Positions 1 to 10,110 of a stretch of 64,000 bases of DNA are shown piece by piece (the stretch's first letter is position 1; every line of letters starts with the position of its first letter). The notes beneath the pieces are model-generated. The model saw only the letters and a program-made list of their open reading frames with translations. It did no database searches and was not told the origin of the DNA. Position numbers and translations under genes: made by a program. This DNA comes from Lutjanus erythropterus (lineage: Eukaryota; Chordata; Actinopteri; Lutjaniformes; Lutjanidae), in NCBI GenBank assembly GCA_020091685.1, contig CM034607.1, forward strand, positions 33,130,852 to 33,194,851, given 5' to 3'.

Positions 1-759
1 TAGGCTATCTGTGCTGGGTCACCCACAAAAGAGTTGTGTAACGGGTAAAAAGCATGCAAGCATAAAATTTCTCTCTGGAGAAATCAGAAATGAAAATGAT
101 TCTACAGTATTTTTGACATTTAAATCTGCTAATCAAGTCTAATAAGCTGCTGGGATTTTATAATGAAAACTTAAGACACAACGTTTGACACATCCTGCCA
201 TTGTCTGATCTGACGGTGATGTAAGCTGTCTGACAGTCTAAAATTGATGACATCGAGGCTAAATTAGCCAGTGGAAAATATCAAATTCTGCGGAACACAT
301 CATTGAAGGCCAAGTTGGGTGTTTGTGATCACAGACTGTAAGAATAACGCTGTCAGTTGCTTTGTAAAAAGTTTCAAAAAGTTTAAAGCTGTTGATAGTC
401 GCAAGTTGTGACTGAGAAAACACATCAGCAGCTGCAGAAGCACGGGTGCACAAGTGAGTGAATTGTGTGTGTTTAACCACTGGTGCCGGTTGGGTTGTGG
501 GACTTTTATTCACAGTTCCAGCAGGTCGGTTCTGTGCAGTGCCACAACTTTTTGGAAGACTGGATCCATGCAGAAATCTGCTGCTTCTTGTTATTTTTTT
601 AAGTTTGGCATATTTTTTAGATGTTATGACATCTAGAGGGTTTTTTTTTAAATGTTGATCATTGTCAGAGAGCTGCTCTGTTACAAACTTTGAAGGAATG
701 TACCATTAAGTTTATGGGGGTGGGGTGTGTGTCAGGTCGGTGGTGTCTGTTTTGTGTAC
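1..759 (-). other. Start of the first coding-exon intron of the grin2-like gene
   Basis: This sequence follows the splice donor at 758-759 on the minus strand and runs off the window. I see no second exon: the expected continuation of the domain (VHG-I/V-VFED-type residues) is not encoded here. Short open frames at 259-658 have no recognisable homology. Confidence 0.6.
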
Positions 760-1224
760 CTGCAGTGGTGTGGTGGCCAGCAGCTCACACAGCTGCAGCA
801 GCAGGCTGCCCGGGCTGCTCTCATTCACGGCCAGGTAGATGACGTTGGCCTGACCGGACGGAGTCATCACCGTCTCCCCCACGAGCGCAGCCAGCGACAG
901 GGATGACGAGGAGGAGGAGGAAAAGGAGGCCATCACAGGCGCTCCTTCCAACAAAGCTGTATCCGTTACTCCCTTTCCTCCTCCTCCTCCTCCTCCTCCC
1001 GGACCGTTACCGAGCCCCGGCCCCGGCTCGCCGACCCCCGCGCCTCCCACCACCGCCGTCTCCGGGAGCAGGGAGGAGCCCGAGTGGACCACGGCGATGT
1101 TGACGCCACCCGAGTCCCTCTCTCTCTCCCGGGGCCGGAGCAGCAGGGGGGGCGAGGGGCGCGCGGGCCCCGTGCAGGCCAGGACAGCCAATAGCAGTGA
1201 GAGGGTGGGCCTTGGGGCCACCAT
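760..1224 (-). CDS. grin2c/grin2d-like: First coding exon of an NMDA receptor GluN2 subunit (GluN2C/2D-like), partial gene
   Basis: This exon encodes the N-terminus of a glutamate-binding GluN2 subunit of the NMDA receptor, a postsynaptic ligand-gated cation channel. It has 155 codons from an ATG at 1224-1222, in a moderate start context (G at +4). Residues 1 to about 22 form a signal peptide with a hydrophobic LSLLLAVLAC core. Residues 41-49 (VNIAVVHSG) match the first strand of the amino-terminal domain. N134-E-S is a glycosylation sequon at the place where GluN2 paralogues have NGS, NRT or NTT. SLLLQLCELL (140-149) carries the conserved domain cysteine (C146). The exon ends CTGCAG followed by gtacac, a good donor in phase 0. 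LQLC favours GluN2D, while VN..PxSLL also fits GluN2C. Between strand and sequon lies an unusually long low-complexity segment with eight Gly (76-83) and seven Ser (102-108). Later exons lie beyond the left edge of the window. Confidence 0.85.
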
Positions 1225-1420
1225 GGGGTAAAGGGAGGGCCAGTGGCAGCTGTCGGATGGGGTTTGGCAGGTGAGGCCAGGTGAGATTGAGGGATTTTGG
1301 GATAGTGGGTGACGTCTGTCGGGGGGGAGGGAGGGAGGAGAGGGGCTCACAGTACTTCACCTGATGAGGACAGGAGACCCTGGAGAGGAGACACAGAGGA
1401 GAAGATAATTTAACAACCAA
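1225..1420 (-). promoter_or_regulatory. 5' UTR and proximal upstream region of the grin2-like gene
   Basis: This region lies immediately upstream of the grin2 start codon. On the minus strand it contains pyrimidine-rich stretches ending in AG (for example ccatccgacag just before ctgccactgg, about 30 bases upstream of the ATG) and a donor-like cag/gtgaag near 1354-1362. A short UTR intron, or a 5' UTR exon joined further upstream, is therefore possible. An upstream in-frame ATG at 1350 would add 42 residues rich in Pro and Ser, without signal-peptide character. I prefer the ATG at 1224 because a signal peptide follows it directly. No TATA box is evident. The GC-rich exon and its flank look like a promoter CpG region. 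Confidence 0.4.
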
Positions 1421-2147
1421 GTTATCATTCTGCTCTCATATTTCTTCTCTAAACACAAGACTTTTTGTTTCATAAATGTGTGTAAGTGTTTGGAGTGCGA
1501 CGGGTGATTCATACAGTCGTTATAAAGCACAATTCTCCAGCTAGCAATGTAAATAATTGACTCACGCTGCACCTCCTCATCCTCGTATTTATTGCTCCTG
1601 CTCAGACATCACACAAGTCTGCAAGCATAATTCTGTTTACATTCCTAACAATTAAATCCTGCTGGCATTTAGAATAAATAGGACATCAATAAAAGTTAAC
1701 AGATAAGGATTTGTCAGAGTGCAGAAAAGAACTGCAGAGTGATTACTGTTTACCAACAAAGACGTTGTCTCAATCAAAGTGAGGATCTCACGGATTAGTA
1801 CTTTAAATACATTGATGATATTGTAAATACAAGATGGGCCTGAAATCTGAAAAGCAGCTTTTATTTCTGCAATTTTACCTGGATAACAATTCAACTCCAG
1901 AAAAATCCCAGAAAATAAAAGTCTTGTGTGAGTCTGCAGGCCAATAGGAAAACAGTAGGGTACCAAGAAGGGACCAATTAATTTTCCCATAAGAACTTTC
2001 ATTGCAATTTCAACTTAAAGCAGTGATAACATATGGTTGTTTGTCAGAAAATAAAACTTAGCTAAATATGGTTTCATATACTGCAGTGTGCCAAGTGAAT
2101 AAGATGCAGTGTTTAAGAGATTTATTGTCATTTGCACAGGTAAAGGA
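1421..2147. other. Upstream flank, nothing recognised
   Basis: AT-rich sequence without a gene or repeat that I recognise. A donor-like GC/gtgagt on the minus strand near 1565 could end a 5' UTR exon of the grin2-like gene, but nothing else supports that. Confidence 0.5.
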
Positions 2148-2150
2148 CAG

Positions 2151-2317
2151 GGCCCCGTTTCCCAGAGCCTTCGTAGTGCTACGTGTGTCGTAAGTTGTAT
2201 TTTAAGGTCTCCCTTAAGGTTACGGGCTGTTCCCCAGAGTTGGGACAACCTTAAGGGAGACCTTAAAATGCAACTTACGACACACGTAGCGCTATGAAGG
2301 CTCTGGGAAACGGGGCC
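2151..2317. mobile_element. Fold-back MITE, PIF/Harbinger-like
   Basis: The element is a near-complete palindrome. Two arms of about 71 bp (2151-2221 and 2247-2317) are inverted copies with only a handful of mismatches, separated by a 25-bp spacer. The ends read GGCCCCGTTTCCCAGAGCC and its reverse complement. A CAG triplet flanks both sides (2148-2150 and 2318-2320), which fits the 3-bp target duplication known for PIF/Harbinger elements. There is no room for a transposase, so it would be non-autonomous. High arm similarity suggests it is fairly young. Open frames through it are by-products of the palindrome. Confidence 0.8.
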
Positions 2318-2320
2318 CAG

Positions 2321-3318
2321 AACAGGTACGTACATCTATCAGTCAACTTCGTACAAACTTGCATGGCAAATAGGTAGAGAAAAGTAATTAAAAGAGCAGC
2401 AAAAAAATATACACCATATACAAAAAGTTTACAAACACTTTACACACTGTTGTGCATGAACAAATTCATGCACATTTGGTGAACAGTAAGCAGACCATAT
2501 CTGTTTTTTACGCTACCCGACACGCCCAGCATGACTACTGCAACTTGCAATTCAGTCACAGCCACTGGTAGTTAAAGGCAGTTCTACTATAAACCTTTAC
2601 TGCACCTTTTTCTGCACAGTACGGCACATTATTTTACTTATAAAACATATACTCACAATGGTGTTCCTTTGCTTTTACTGTTTAAATAATAGTAGTAGTA
2701 TTAGTATGACATTCAGACACAGCATGAGGTTCGAGCTGAACAACTCAAAGGATAAAAAAAAGCCCAGTCTGCAGGCCAGGCCATTTCCTCCGAGAGTTAA
2801 AGATCAGAACAGTTGTTTTCATTTCTAACAAATGTAGGTTTTTCCACAGTTCAGCACAGACTGAGGTCCGAGTCGAAGCAGGTCGGTGTGCGGATGGGCC
2901 CAAAGGAACAGGCAGGAGCAGGACCACGGAGAATAAAACTGTGAGAACAAGCAGAATAAAGAAGCAGCAAAAGTCCTGCAGGTGACGAAGGGATAGGGCA
3001 TAAAGCTGAGGGGTGGATGGAGGGGTGGATTCAGCTGCAGTGGGAGGAGGACAGATGCAGTATATGTTTGTAAGGGAGAGCAAAAGGGTACGAGTTGAGA
3101 CCTGCATGTGTATGAGAGTGAGATGGAAGTAAAAAAGATGGTGTAGAGAAGTGTTAGTGTGCAAAAGAGAACAAGCAGTGTGCCTAAACAATAAGCTAAA
3201 GTAAATAATGACTTTAATGGAAAGCAATCTGTGCGCAATTTGACAAAATGGTCAATTCCAAATGTCAAAACTGAGCTTAAGATGCACAGAAAATAAAATC
3301 ATGATGACGTGGTTTCAG
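2321..3318. other. Non-coding flank, nothing firmly recognised
   Basis: Open frames of 147 and 160 codons on the minus strand at 2745-3268 are hydrophobic and Leu/Ser/Thr-rich. They overlap one another and match no family I know. If the terminal exon at 3319-3351 is real, its 3' UTR would lie here, and an ATTAAA on the minus strand (3213-3218) could serve as the polyadenylation signal. Confidence 0.4.
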
Positions 3319-3351
3319 CTACAAAATCTCCTCGCAGATGCCCTTCGGCTC
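3319..3351 (-). CDS. Candidate terminal coding exon (EPKGICEEIL-stop)
   Basis: On the minus strand a pyrimidine-rich acceptor (ttttcccacag) is followed directly by ten sense codons, EPKGICEEIL, and TAG. The stretch is richer in G and C than its neighbourhood and has a coding feel, but 33 bases are too few to prove anything. I do not recognise the protein, and I found no matching upstream exons further right. If real, it would end a minus-strand gene lying upstream of the grin2-like gene in the same orientation. Chance is the main alternative. Confidence 0.22.
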   Translation of the reverse strand, partial: EPKGICEEIL

Positions 3352-3599
3352 CTGTGGGAAAATCACAGCATCATTCTTCATTTCATTCCCAGTGCTGGAT
3401 GCTTGTAATGATGATGTAACTGCACGCATTTTAAAGTCATTGTAGTTTATAGTCTAAGCTAAATGTGTAGAATGTCACCGTTAAACCTCTGTTGTATTTT
3501 GATTATTTGATTTAAAAGTTGCATTACAATACTAAGGAGTCAGTAGTCAGGTTTATATCGAAATACAGGCTGCAAATTTTAACCAAATTTCAAGTGAAT

Positions 3600-3700
3600 G
3601 CTTAAGTCAATTTATCAAGTCAAGTCAATTTCATTTATACAGCATTCAATCATAACGGAAGTTATCTCAGGGGCTTTTCATATAAAGCAGCTCTAGTCTG
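3600..3700 (-). repeat. Retroposon 3' tail fragment
   Basis: The stretch reads as repeated tcaagtcaattt-type sequence followed by catttatacagcattcaatc and a downstream ctcaggggctttt block. It resembles, in reverse, the 3' end of a common teleost SINE/LINE tail whose forward form ends in AAATTGACTTGA-like repeats. Confidence 0.45.
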
Positions 3701-4831
3701 TATCTTTTATAATATTATTAAAACAGAACCAACAATCCCCACTATGAGCAAGCACTTGGCAACAGCATGACTCCCTTTTAACGTCAAGCAGAACATCTGC
3801 CACAACACCTTAAGTTGGGACACTACCGTGACGCGATTATTAGCTGTTGGTTTATCAAGATAAGCAGTGGGTGGCGCACATTCTCCATTTGGAAGGAAAA
3901 GGTCGCGACAGGAAGATATGCCATCCAAACCTCAATCAGTGGAAAACCATGTGGAAAAAATGATGAAAATATGATGTTTCTGTTACATTAGAAAGTTACA
4001 TTAGATCAGTAGTAGGCATAGATGTATTAGCCATGTAGCCATGGGAGCAATGAGGAGACTGTAAGAGCACAAACAGCTGATCAGTCATATAAGTTAAATG
4101 CTCGGTACATCACAGCTTATTTTAAAAAAGTTTCTTTTTCCCATTAAGCAAATTAACTTGGCAAAACGCACCTCAAGTCAGCGTAAAAACTTTTTTGCAA
4201 AATTGAGGAAGTCACCCTTTTTGAACGCTATACTTAAATATGTGCATAAAAATATGATGGTATTATGGCTAAAGTGTATAATTTGTCTGTTCTTAGTTTG
4301 ATTGCACACCCACTGCTGTCAACCAGCGGCACTAATTACTTTTGCAAATTGAAAAGTCTGAACATTGTTGTGGTATTGAAAATGAAAACTCTCTCACCTC
4401 AAACTTTCAAACAAATGTATTTCTATTTTGCAACTATATCACCAGTAGGTGTAAAACAACATTAAATCAGTCTATATGCTGATGATGGAGTCTTTTAATT
4501 TCCTAAACACTTTTTTAATCTATTAGTGCCAACAATACTATGTAATGTTCAAGTGATCTCCTGGATGTGTAGAGAAGAAAGATCACAGCCGTGACCGAAC
4601 ACAACAACTACAATCTCATAGAGTTTTGTGGGAGATGGGTGGTAATGAGGAGTTTTGGAATTTGCCAAATCAAAATTTCCATCTGCATTGTTCCTGAGAC
4701 CCCTGCTGAGCAGACCACAGGCTCCGAAAAGACCCCAGCAGGAGACACAGAAACCAGACCACCAAACAAAAATACCAATCCGTTTGTTACAGGACGATCC
4801 ACATTGGACCTGATAGAAGTGACTGTCCCTG
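3701..4831. other. Non-coding, nothing recognised
   Basis: AT-rich sequence. The overlapping plus and minus frames at 4591-4974 arise largely because the hairpin next door keeps both strands open. I recognise no family in either translation. Confidence 0.5.
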
Positions 4832-4907
4832 CAGAGATCACACCACCGTGTGAAATAAAGGCAGAGGACATGATCTGCCTTTACTTCACACGATGGTGTG
4901 ATCTCTG
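4832..4907. repeat. Strong 34-bp-stem hairpin (pre-miRNA-like or recent inverted duplication)
   Basis: The left arm 4832-4865 and the right arm 4874-4907 are inverted copies with 32 of 34 positions paired and an 8-base loop (ggacatga, 4866-4873). An outer inverted pair, gcagaccaca (4710-4719) and its complement at 4906-4915, suggests that the fold-back once extended further and that the left arm later gained about 110 bases. Size and loop are compatible with a microRNA precursor, but I recognise no known miRNA. Near-perfect pairing fits a young fold-back repeat at least as well. Confidence 0.6.
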
Positions 4908-4915
4908 TGGTCTGC

Positions 4916-5330
4916 AGAGGCTTCTATATGAACACTCATTCATTTACTGTATTTGTATACCCATATATATGTGAACATATGCATGTACATGCATATATTT
5001 ATCAAGTCTACACAAGATGTGTGAAACTGAATTAACAGTGTTTATTATTCATTCATTAAGATTCATATAATGTATGTGGGATAATTTTGAAGCAGAGAGG
5101 GCCGTGGTTTTAAATATTGAATTTTGAATATGGAACAGTAATTCAGTATTCTTTGTTTTGTAGTAAATTTTAAAGTATATGTTCTGATTTTTGGATCTGA
5201 TTTATACTTATTTTCTGTCTGCATAAATCACTTCATCATTATCTGTGTACTCATCTCTTATACCCTGAGTGCACCTCTACATCACTTCAGCACAGTCAGA
5301 AGTTTTCCACTAGCTGGTGTTAAGTTACTC
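4916..5330. other. Non-coding, nothing recognised
   Basis: AT-rich sequence with alternating Tg/At runs near 4950-5010. No gene or named repeat seen. Confidence 0.5.
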
Positions 5331-5334
5331 TGAG

Positions 5335-5555
5335 TGGGCAACCTGACCAGGAACATATCTGTTTTCGGAAGCTCCAGTACCCTTAAGGGTTACAGGCTTT
5401 CACACATCTGGGAGCTTCCAAGCACTTACACGAACACCTATTGACTGCTAACAGCTCGGGGTTAAGTGTCTTGCTTGGGAGCACCTCAACAGACGTTGCT
5501 GAGGGAGAGGGAAGAGTGTTTTATCCACGCTTAAATGTTATCGTAGCTGAAGATG
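5335..5555 (+). repeat. Interspersed repeat fragment (GGGGTTAAGTGTCTTGC type)
   Basis: The core ggggttaagtgtcttgcttgg followed by gagcacctcaacag and gctgagggagagg recalls a common fish repeat in which 'gggttaagtgccttgctcaa' and 'ggcacctcagcag' occur in the same order. A related short stretch (tgctcaagagcacctgagca) occurs near 49910. Confidence 0.4.
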
Positions 5556-5974
5556 AAGACACCATCCTGCAGCTTTATTAAAGTATCCTTGTCTCAAGTC
5601 TCACTAACTGGCACTAAATTTGTCCTTCTTCATGATCAACATATCAGAGGTTTGATCAGGATTAACAGCCAACAAAGATGAACTGGGTCAACAGATACAC
5701 CTCAACTAACCTAACAGTATCAAATCGCTGGGGCAGAAAATATCTCAAATATTATATCCAGTATCCAAGTATTAAAGCTGATACCGTCAATATGTTGCTG
5801 CCCCTCATGGCAGGAAGTTGTCATCAAAATGATGTAGAGAGATACCACTTAGGTCAGCAAATTTAAGTCAAGAAACTGCTGATTGTACACTTACATTTGA
5901 CACATTAACCTTTAATCGCTTAAATCCCTTTTTTGACATATCTAGACTGTATCTTGCCACATGAAATGTGATTT

Positions 5975-6430
5975 TAGCAAACTGGATCCAAGCCACATTC
6001 GGAGGTCATTAAAAATCTGATCCCAATTGGATTTCTACAGCGATGAGATTTTAAAGTGTCTTTTGCATCACTCACAGTGTGACACACAATGACTACATTA
6101 TATCTGGATGGAAGTGCATCATAGTGGCTGAGCAGAATCCATGCTGCTGCTAGCCGAGTGGTATCAAGAACAACACGGGGAGCAACAGTCCAAAGCCAGA
6201 CGTTGAAAGAAATAGTCTGCTGGTACTTTGGGAGGAGGCTTCTGTACAAGCACAGCTGGAAGGAACCTGAAACTGTCCTGATTACCAAAGCAACACATGC
6301 AGATACGTTGGTGATGTCTCACACACAAACCTGATTTGATCACTAGAAAATAACAGTGTGGACAGTCTGTTCTGAAGATCTGATTTGAGACATAAATCTG
6401 ATTTGCTTGCAGTCTGAATAAAGCCTCAGT
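5975..6430. mobile_element. Probable non-autonomous DNA element (GGATCCAAGCCACATTCGG type)
   Basis: The block starting ggatccaagccacattcgg and running through aatctgatcccaattgga, cactcacagtgtgacacac and tctgatttgcttgcagtctg has the wording of a teleost MITE with repeated 'GATCTGATTT' phrases and 'GTCTGAA' ends. I do not find clean terminal repeats, so the borders are approximate. The minus-strand open frame of 104 codons over it is not a gene. Confidence 0.35.
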
Positions 6431-7360
6431 TACATGAACTATCAAAATCTTTATGCGTAGGAGGGATGGGGATCCCATGGGGATGGTGGACGGAGCTGCA
6501 GCAGCAAAAACCGCTGGGCATGTGTCAGGCTATAGCTGCCAGGCTGTTCACTTGCATGTATATGACTGGACGTTGCTAGTCAGCTGATAGCCACACAGCT
6601 GGAAAAAGAGACAGTGATTGAAAAGCATGAATGAAAACAGCTGATGCAAGAACAAGTTCACTGCCCTGCTAGAGCTACTGTCTGCCCCCTTTGTGATTTC
6701 TCTTGTCTTGTCAGCTACTATTTAGTGAACTCACAGACACAATCTGACCACACGCTTTGAGGGACTTATTTCATCCTTCAACACACAATATTCCAGCACA
6801 AGGCTTATATAAAAACTGACTGATGTAATGTCATAGTATGTGTTAGAAAAGATTCAGTAGCTGCAAAACCATAATGACCAGCATTATCAAAACACAATGT
6901 TTACACACACGCGTAACACAGCTGTCAAGTTTATTGCAAGATATTTTATCTGAACAGCTCGTTCATTAGCTGTCCCAAAGAAGCTCTTTGTCTCTGAATC
7001 TCTTATCTCTTCTTGTATTATTTCTACTGTGCGAAGGCTTCTTGTTCAAAAACCTTTTCCACAGTTGACAGAAACTATTCAACGGAAATAGCTCAGTGTG
7101 CCAAGCAAAGAATCATAGAGTGCCAAAACAAATCAACAAGAAAATTAACCAAATATTAACCTACCAATCTTAGTGTTTAAGAACTTTTTACAGATGACAT
7201 GTGGTATTATCATGGCATGAGTATTATCATGAAGGTGCAAATTAAAAGATTGCACGTATGAGCTTTAAGATACATGAACACACATTTAGAGCACTAATAT
7301 AAGGACCTCGAAATCCAAAACCCTCGTGACCCATGTCCTAGAGGTTGCTAACCAAAACTT
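6431..7360. other. Non-coding, nothing recognised
   Basis: No exon-like or repeat-like sequence recognised. Confidence 0.5.
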
Positions 7361-7363
7361 GTC

Positions 7364-7545
7364 ATTCCAAAAAAGTTGTGATGCTTTGTGAAATGTATAT
7401 AAAAACAGTGCAAAGACAAGATATTTGACCCTCAAATTGATAAACTTTATTGCTTTTGCAACTATAGAAGAATTTGATGCCTGCAACAGGTTTCAAAAAT
7501 GTTGGGACAGGAGCAACAAAAAATTTAGAAAGTTGGGGAATGCTC
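7364..7545. repeat. Interspersed repeat copy ('AAAAGTTGNGATGCTTTGT' family)
   Basis: Blocks ccaaaaaagttgtgatgc, aaatgtatataaaaacag, aaactttattgcttttgcaa, gatgcctgcaacaggttt and gttgggacaggagcaacaa occur in the order known for a very common percomorph repeat. The two 'aaaagttggga' blocks lie in the same orientation near the two ends. I cannot assign the superfamily. Confidence 0.6.
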
Positions 7546-8550
7546 AATAATCTATATGAAAATAGATTTTCTGACTGATAGGAAATAAGAGCAGAATAGT
7601 CCCAGTTGTATCTTTAATAGAAAAATCCACCCTCAGATCCTTTTACACTTTCAAATACCGTCAGTCTCATATTGTCAATACTTTCCTGAAATTTAGTGTT
7701 GTAATTTCCCGTTTGAGTGTACCCACTTACCCCCAAAATAACCTCATCTCAGTTAGTGATTTCATCAGTTACCCAGAAAAGTTTTCCAGAAAAAAGGTGT
7801 AAATAAAAATAGAGAGATGATGATGCAGTAAGAGCATGACAGCACTGTGGTTTATTACTGTTGAGAGAGAAATTGGGAACTCTGTCGCTGAGGTAAAAAC
7901 CTGACTCTGGTACAATACTGTCAGTGATGGAAAAGGCAGAAATGTGGAGGATCATGGAAATAAATTACAGCTTCAGAAGGAACCATGTGTTGTTCTCAAG
8001 TGGAAGAAAAAACAGAGGCAGGAGTGAGTCAGCGCTCATTGTTAATGAAGGTACAATATGGAAAAGGTGGAAATCTATGATGTTCAGCTGCAGCTCAGCA
8101 AAGAGTACACTGTGTTCATCGCTGTGGACTATTTTACCACAATCTTCACTGTAAAGACAGTGTTTCCAACAGAATATTTGTCTCTTGAAAACATTTGAAA
8201 GAATATATTACCTTATTTCAAGTAGGTTATGTCTTATTTCACCATTTTAATTCTGCTTAATTCTCCGTCATAGTGCTTACTCACAAACTACTCTAATCGG
8301 CTCACTTTGCTTTTCCCGCTAGCTTTTCCCCACACACACACCTACTCGTCTGTAACTGCACACACACGCCGGCTCACCCCACCTCCTTCTGTTTCCCTCT
8401 CCCTGTACGTGTCTGCTCTGCTGATCTCTCTGTCAGCAGTTTGTTTTATAAAGTCGCCCAAAAAGCACGAGGATTTTCTCACCAAAGATTTTCCTTTTTC
8501 ACAGCAGTGTGTGAGATCCGCGTGGAAGAGGCTTACTGTTAATGGCACCG
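7546..8550. other. Non-coding, nothing recognised
   Basis: Plain sequence with a short CA run at 8332-8342. Open frames here of up to 82 codons do not resemble known proteins. Confidence 0.45.
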
Positions 8551-8554
8551 CTTA

Positions 8555-9256
8555 GCGGGTCCCAATGCGTGGGCCGCGGCCCACCAGGCCCCGCAGGTGG
8601 GCCTTGAGAGGTCATGAAAAGTAGTAAATAAAACCTTTTTTTAATTTTCAGTTTTATAAGCTTGAAGTTAGAAGGATCAACCGCTTGCATGTATTAAAAA
8701 GCTTGGGAAAGAATCATTCTCATCCTATTCCTAAAAAAAGTTTTAAAAAACTATGGTAATTCATTTTTTTAACCTTACTCCTTTATACTGTACCTTGGCT
8801 TTGCTTCCAGCTCACAACCTGAGGCTGGTGGTGATTGCACATTGAAATCATGATGGGGAAACAAGACATTTTCTCTAAATGAGAAACTTCTCCTCAACGC
8901 TTTTCCCAAACCTCAGACTACCTTGTGCTGCTGGTGATGGAGACAGAAAACAAAATCGTACAGAGAAAACACCTTTGGTTGAAGCTCAGTCACATAATCC
9001 CCACCAGTTTAATTGTTTTACATTGAAGTACTAATGATAATTTTAGTAATTTTCAGTTCAGTTATAATAATCATTAAGTATTACAGCATTTGTGGTGACC
9101 TGTTGCATTAACACCAGAATGTATCTTATTATATCTTGTCATTTGTATATAATTAGCTCCGTGTGTTGATCTGAGTTGTGATTAAAGGTTTGGAAAGGCT
9201 GCAGAAGATTTTCAGATTTCAAATTGGGTCGTGGCATTCTTAAGTTTGGGAATGGC
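8555..9256. mobile_element. hAT-like non-autonomous element
   Basis: The left part has a perfect 16-bp palindrome, gtgggccgcggcccac (8569-8584), next to a repeated gtgggcc. The right end reads aattgggtcgtggcattctt followed by aagtttgggaatggctgc, which in reverse is the usual hAT-type 'GCxGCCATTCCCAAACTTAAG' terminus. The internal sequence is AT-rich and carries no transposase. The left terminus is diverged, so the start is approximate. Confidence 0.4.
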
Positions 9257-9469
9257 TGCCATAGCAACCAACGTTGTACCGAATTAACTTGCATAAGCTT
9301 TAACAAAAAAGCGTCTTGTGATGTTTATCACAATAAAGGGGTTACAATTCAACTGTCATACGTTGTGATAGTGTAAGCAAGACAACTGTGTTTTTTACAT
9401 ACACATGTATACAATTCTGCTTTACCATTGTTGTACCATTTTGTAATATATTTTAGTAGAATTTACATG

Positions 9470-9586
9470 TTTCTATTTTCGTAATTCTCTGTGACTATAT
9501 ATATTTTCTATTCTTGAATGGGAGCATCTTTAACATGAACAATTTCCCACCGGGGATCAATAAAGTATTTCTGATTCTGATTCTGA
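9470..9586 (+). repeat. 3' end of a non-LTR retroposon with hexamer tail
   Basis: The text gggagcatctttaacatga, aatttcccaccggggatc and aataaagtatt, followed by repeats of tctgat, matches the 3' end of a widespread teleost LINE/SINE lineage. That lineage ends in a 'GGGGATCAATAAAG' box plus a short tandem tail. The upstream T-rich part back to about 9300 may belong to it. No reverse-transcriptase frame is preserved. Confidence 0.55.
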
Positions 9587-9734
9587 AGACAAACACAAAC
9601 ACAAATTAACCACTGCCTGAATTCTTTGTATGTATCAGGGTATCACGATAGCGTTTTTGAGAATTGATACAGACATAGAAAACATAATACTGCAGCAGGT
9701 CTCACTCCCAAATCGTAACATACATATGATTTGT

Positions 9735-10110
9735 CACCGCCCCTGAGGAACTCATACAGACGGAGACGGTACCCGTCTTCTGCTGAAAGTGATGCACCAG
9801 GCTTTCAAGTGACTTCAATGAAAACCCATCTGCAGCTGTTTAAGACGCCCTGGGCTGTTGATGCAGTGTAAAGAGGGAGAAGGTCCAGACATGGAGGAGG
9901 TCGGGTGGATGGATGCCTTAAAGAAACACTTCAGTGATGTTACATGACATGCGTAATTATGGTAACCCCGAACATGGTCTTATCCTAAATCTAGCCAAGT
10001 AGTTTTTGTGCATAAACCAAAGCAAACTAACCATTTCGTAATGCTAATCATGTGTTAAAAAGGCTTTCTGGCTGTGTCAGATACAGCTGCTAAAGTCCCT
10101 GGTATGTTAA
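9735..10110 (+). repeat. Dispersed repeat family A, copy 1
   Basis: This stretch shares ordered blocks with 44490-44850: gcaccaggctt, aagtgacttcaatgaaaacc, a ggaggtcgggtggatggatg block, ccaagtagtttttgtgcat, catgtgttaaaaaggctttc and agctgctaaagtccc. The order and wording recall a common teleost repeat of several hundred bases. I see no coding capacity or clear terminal repeats. Confidence 0.55.

Noticed and set aside
1308-1350. Upstream ATG at 1350 as the grin2 start
   Set aside because: It would put 42 Pro/Ser-rich residues ahead of a clean signal peptide. The ATG at 1224 fits the family better.
2745-3268. Two overlapping minus-strand frames of 160 and 147 codons
   Set aside because: They overlap in different phases, are low-complexity hydrophobic, and match no family.
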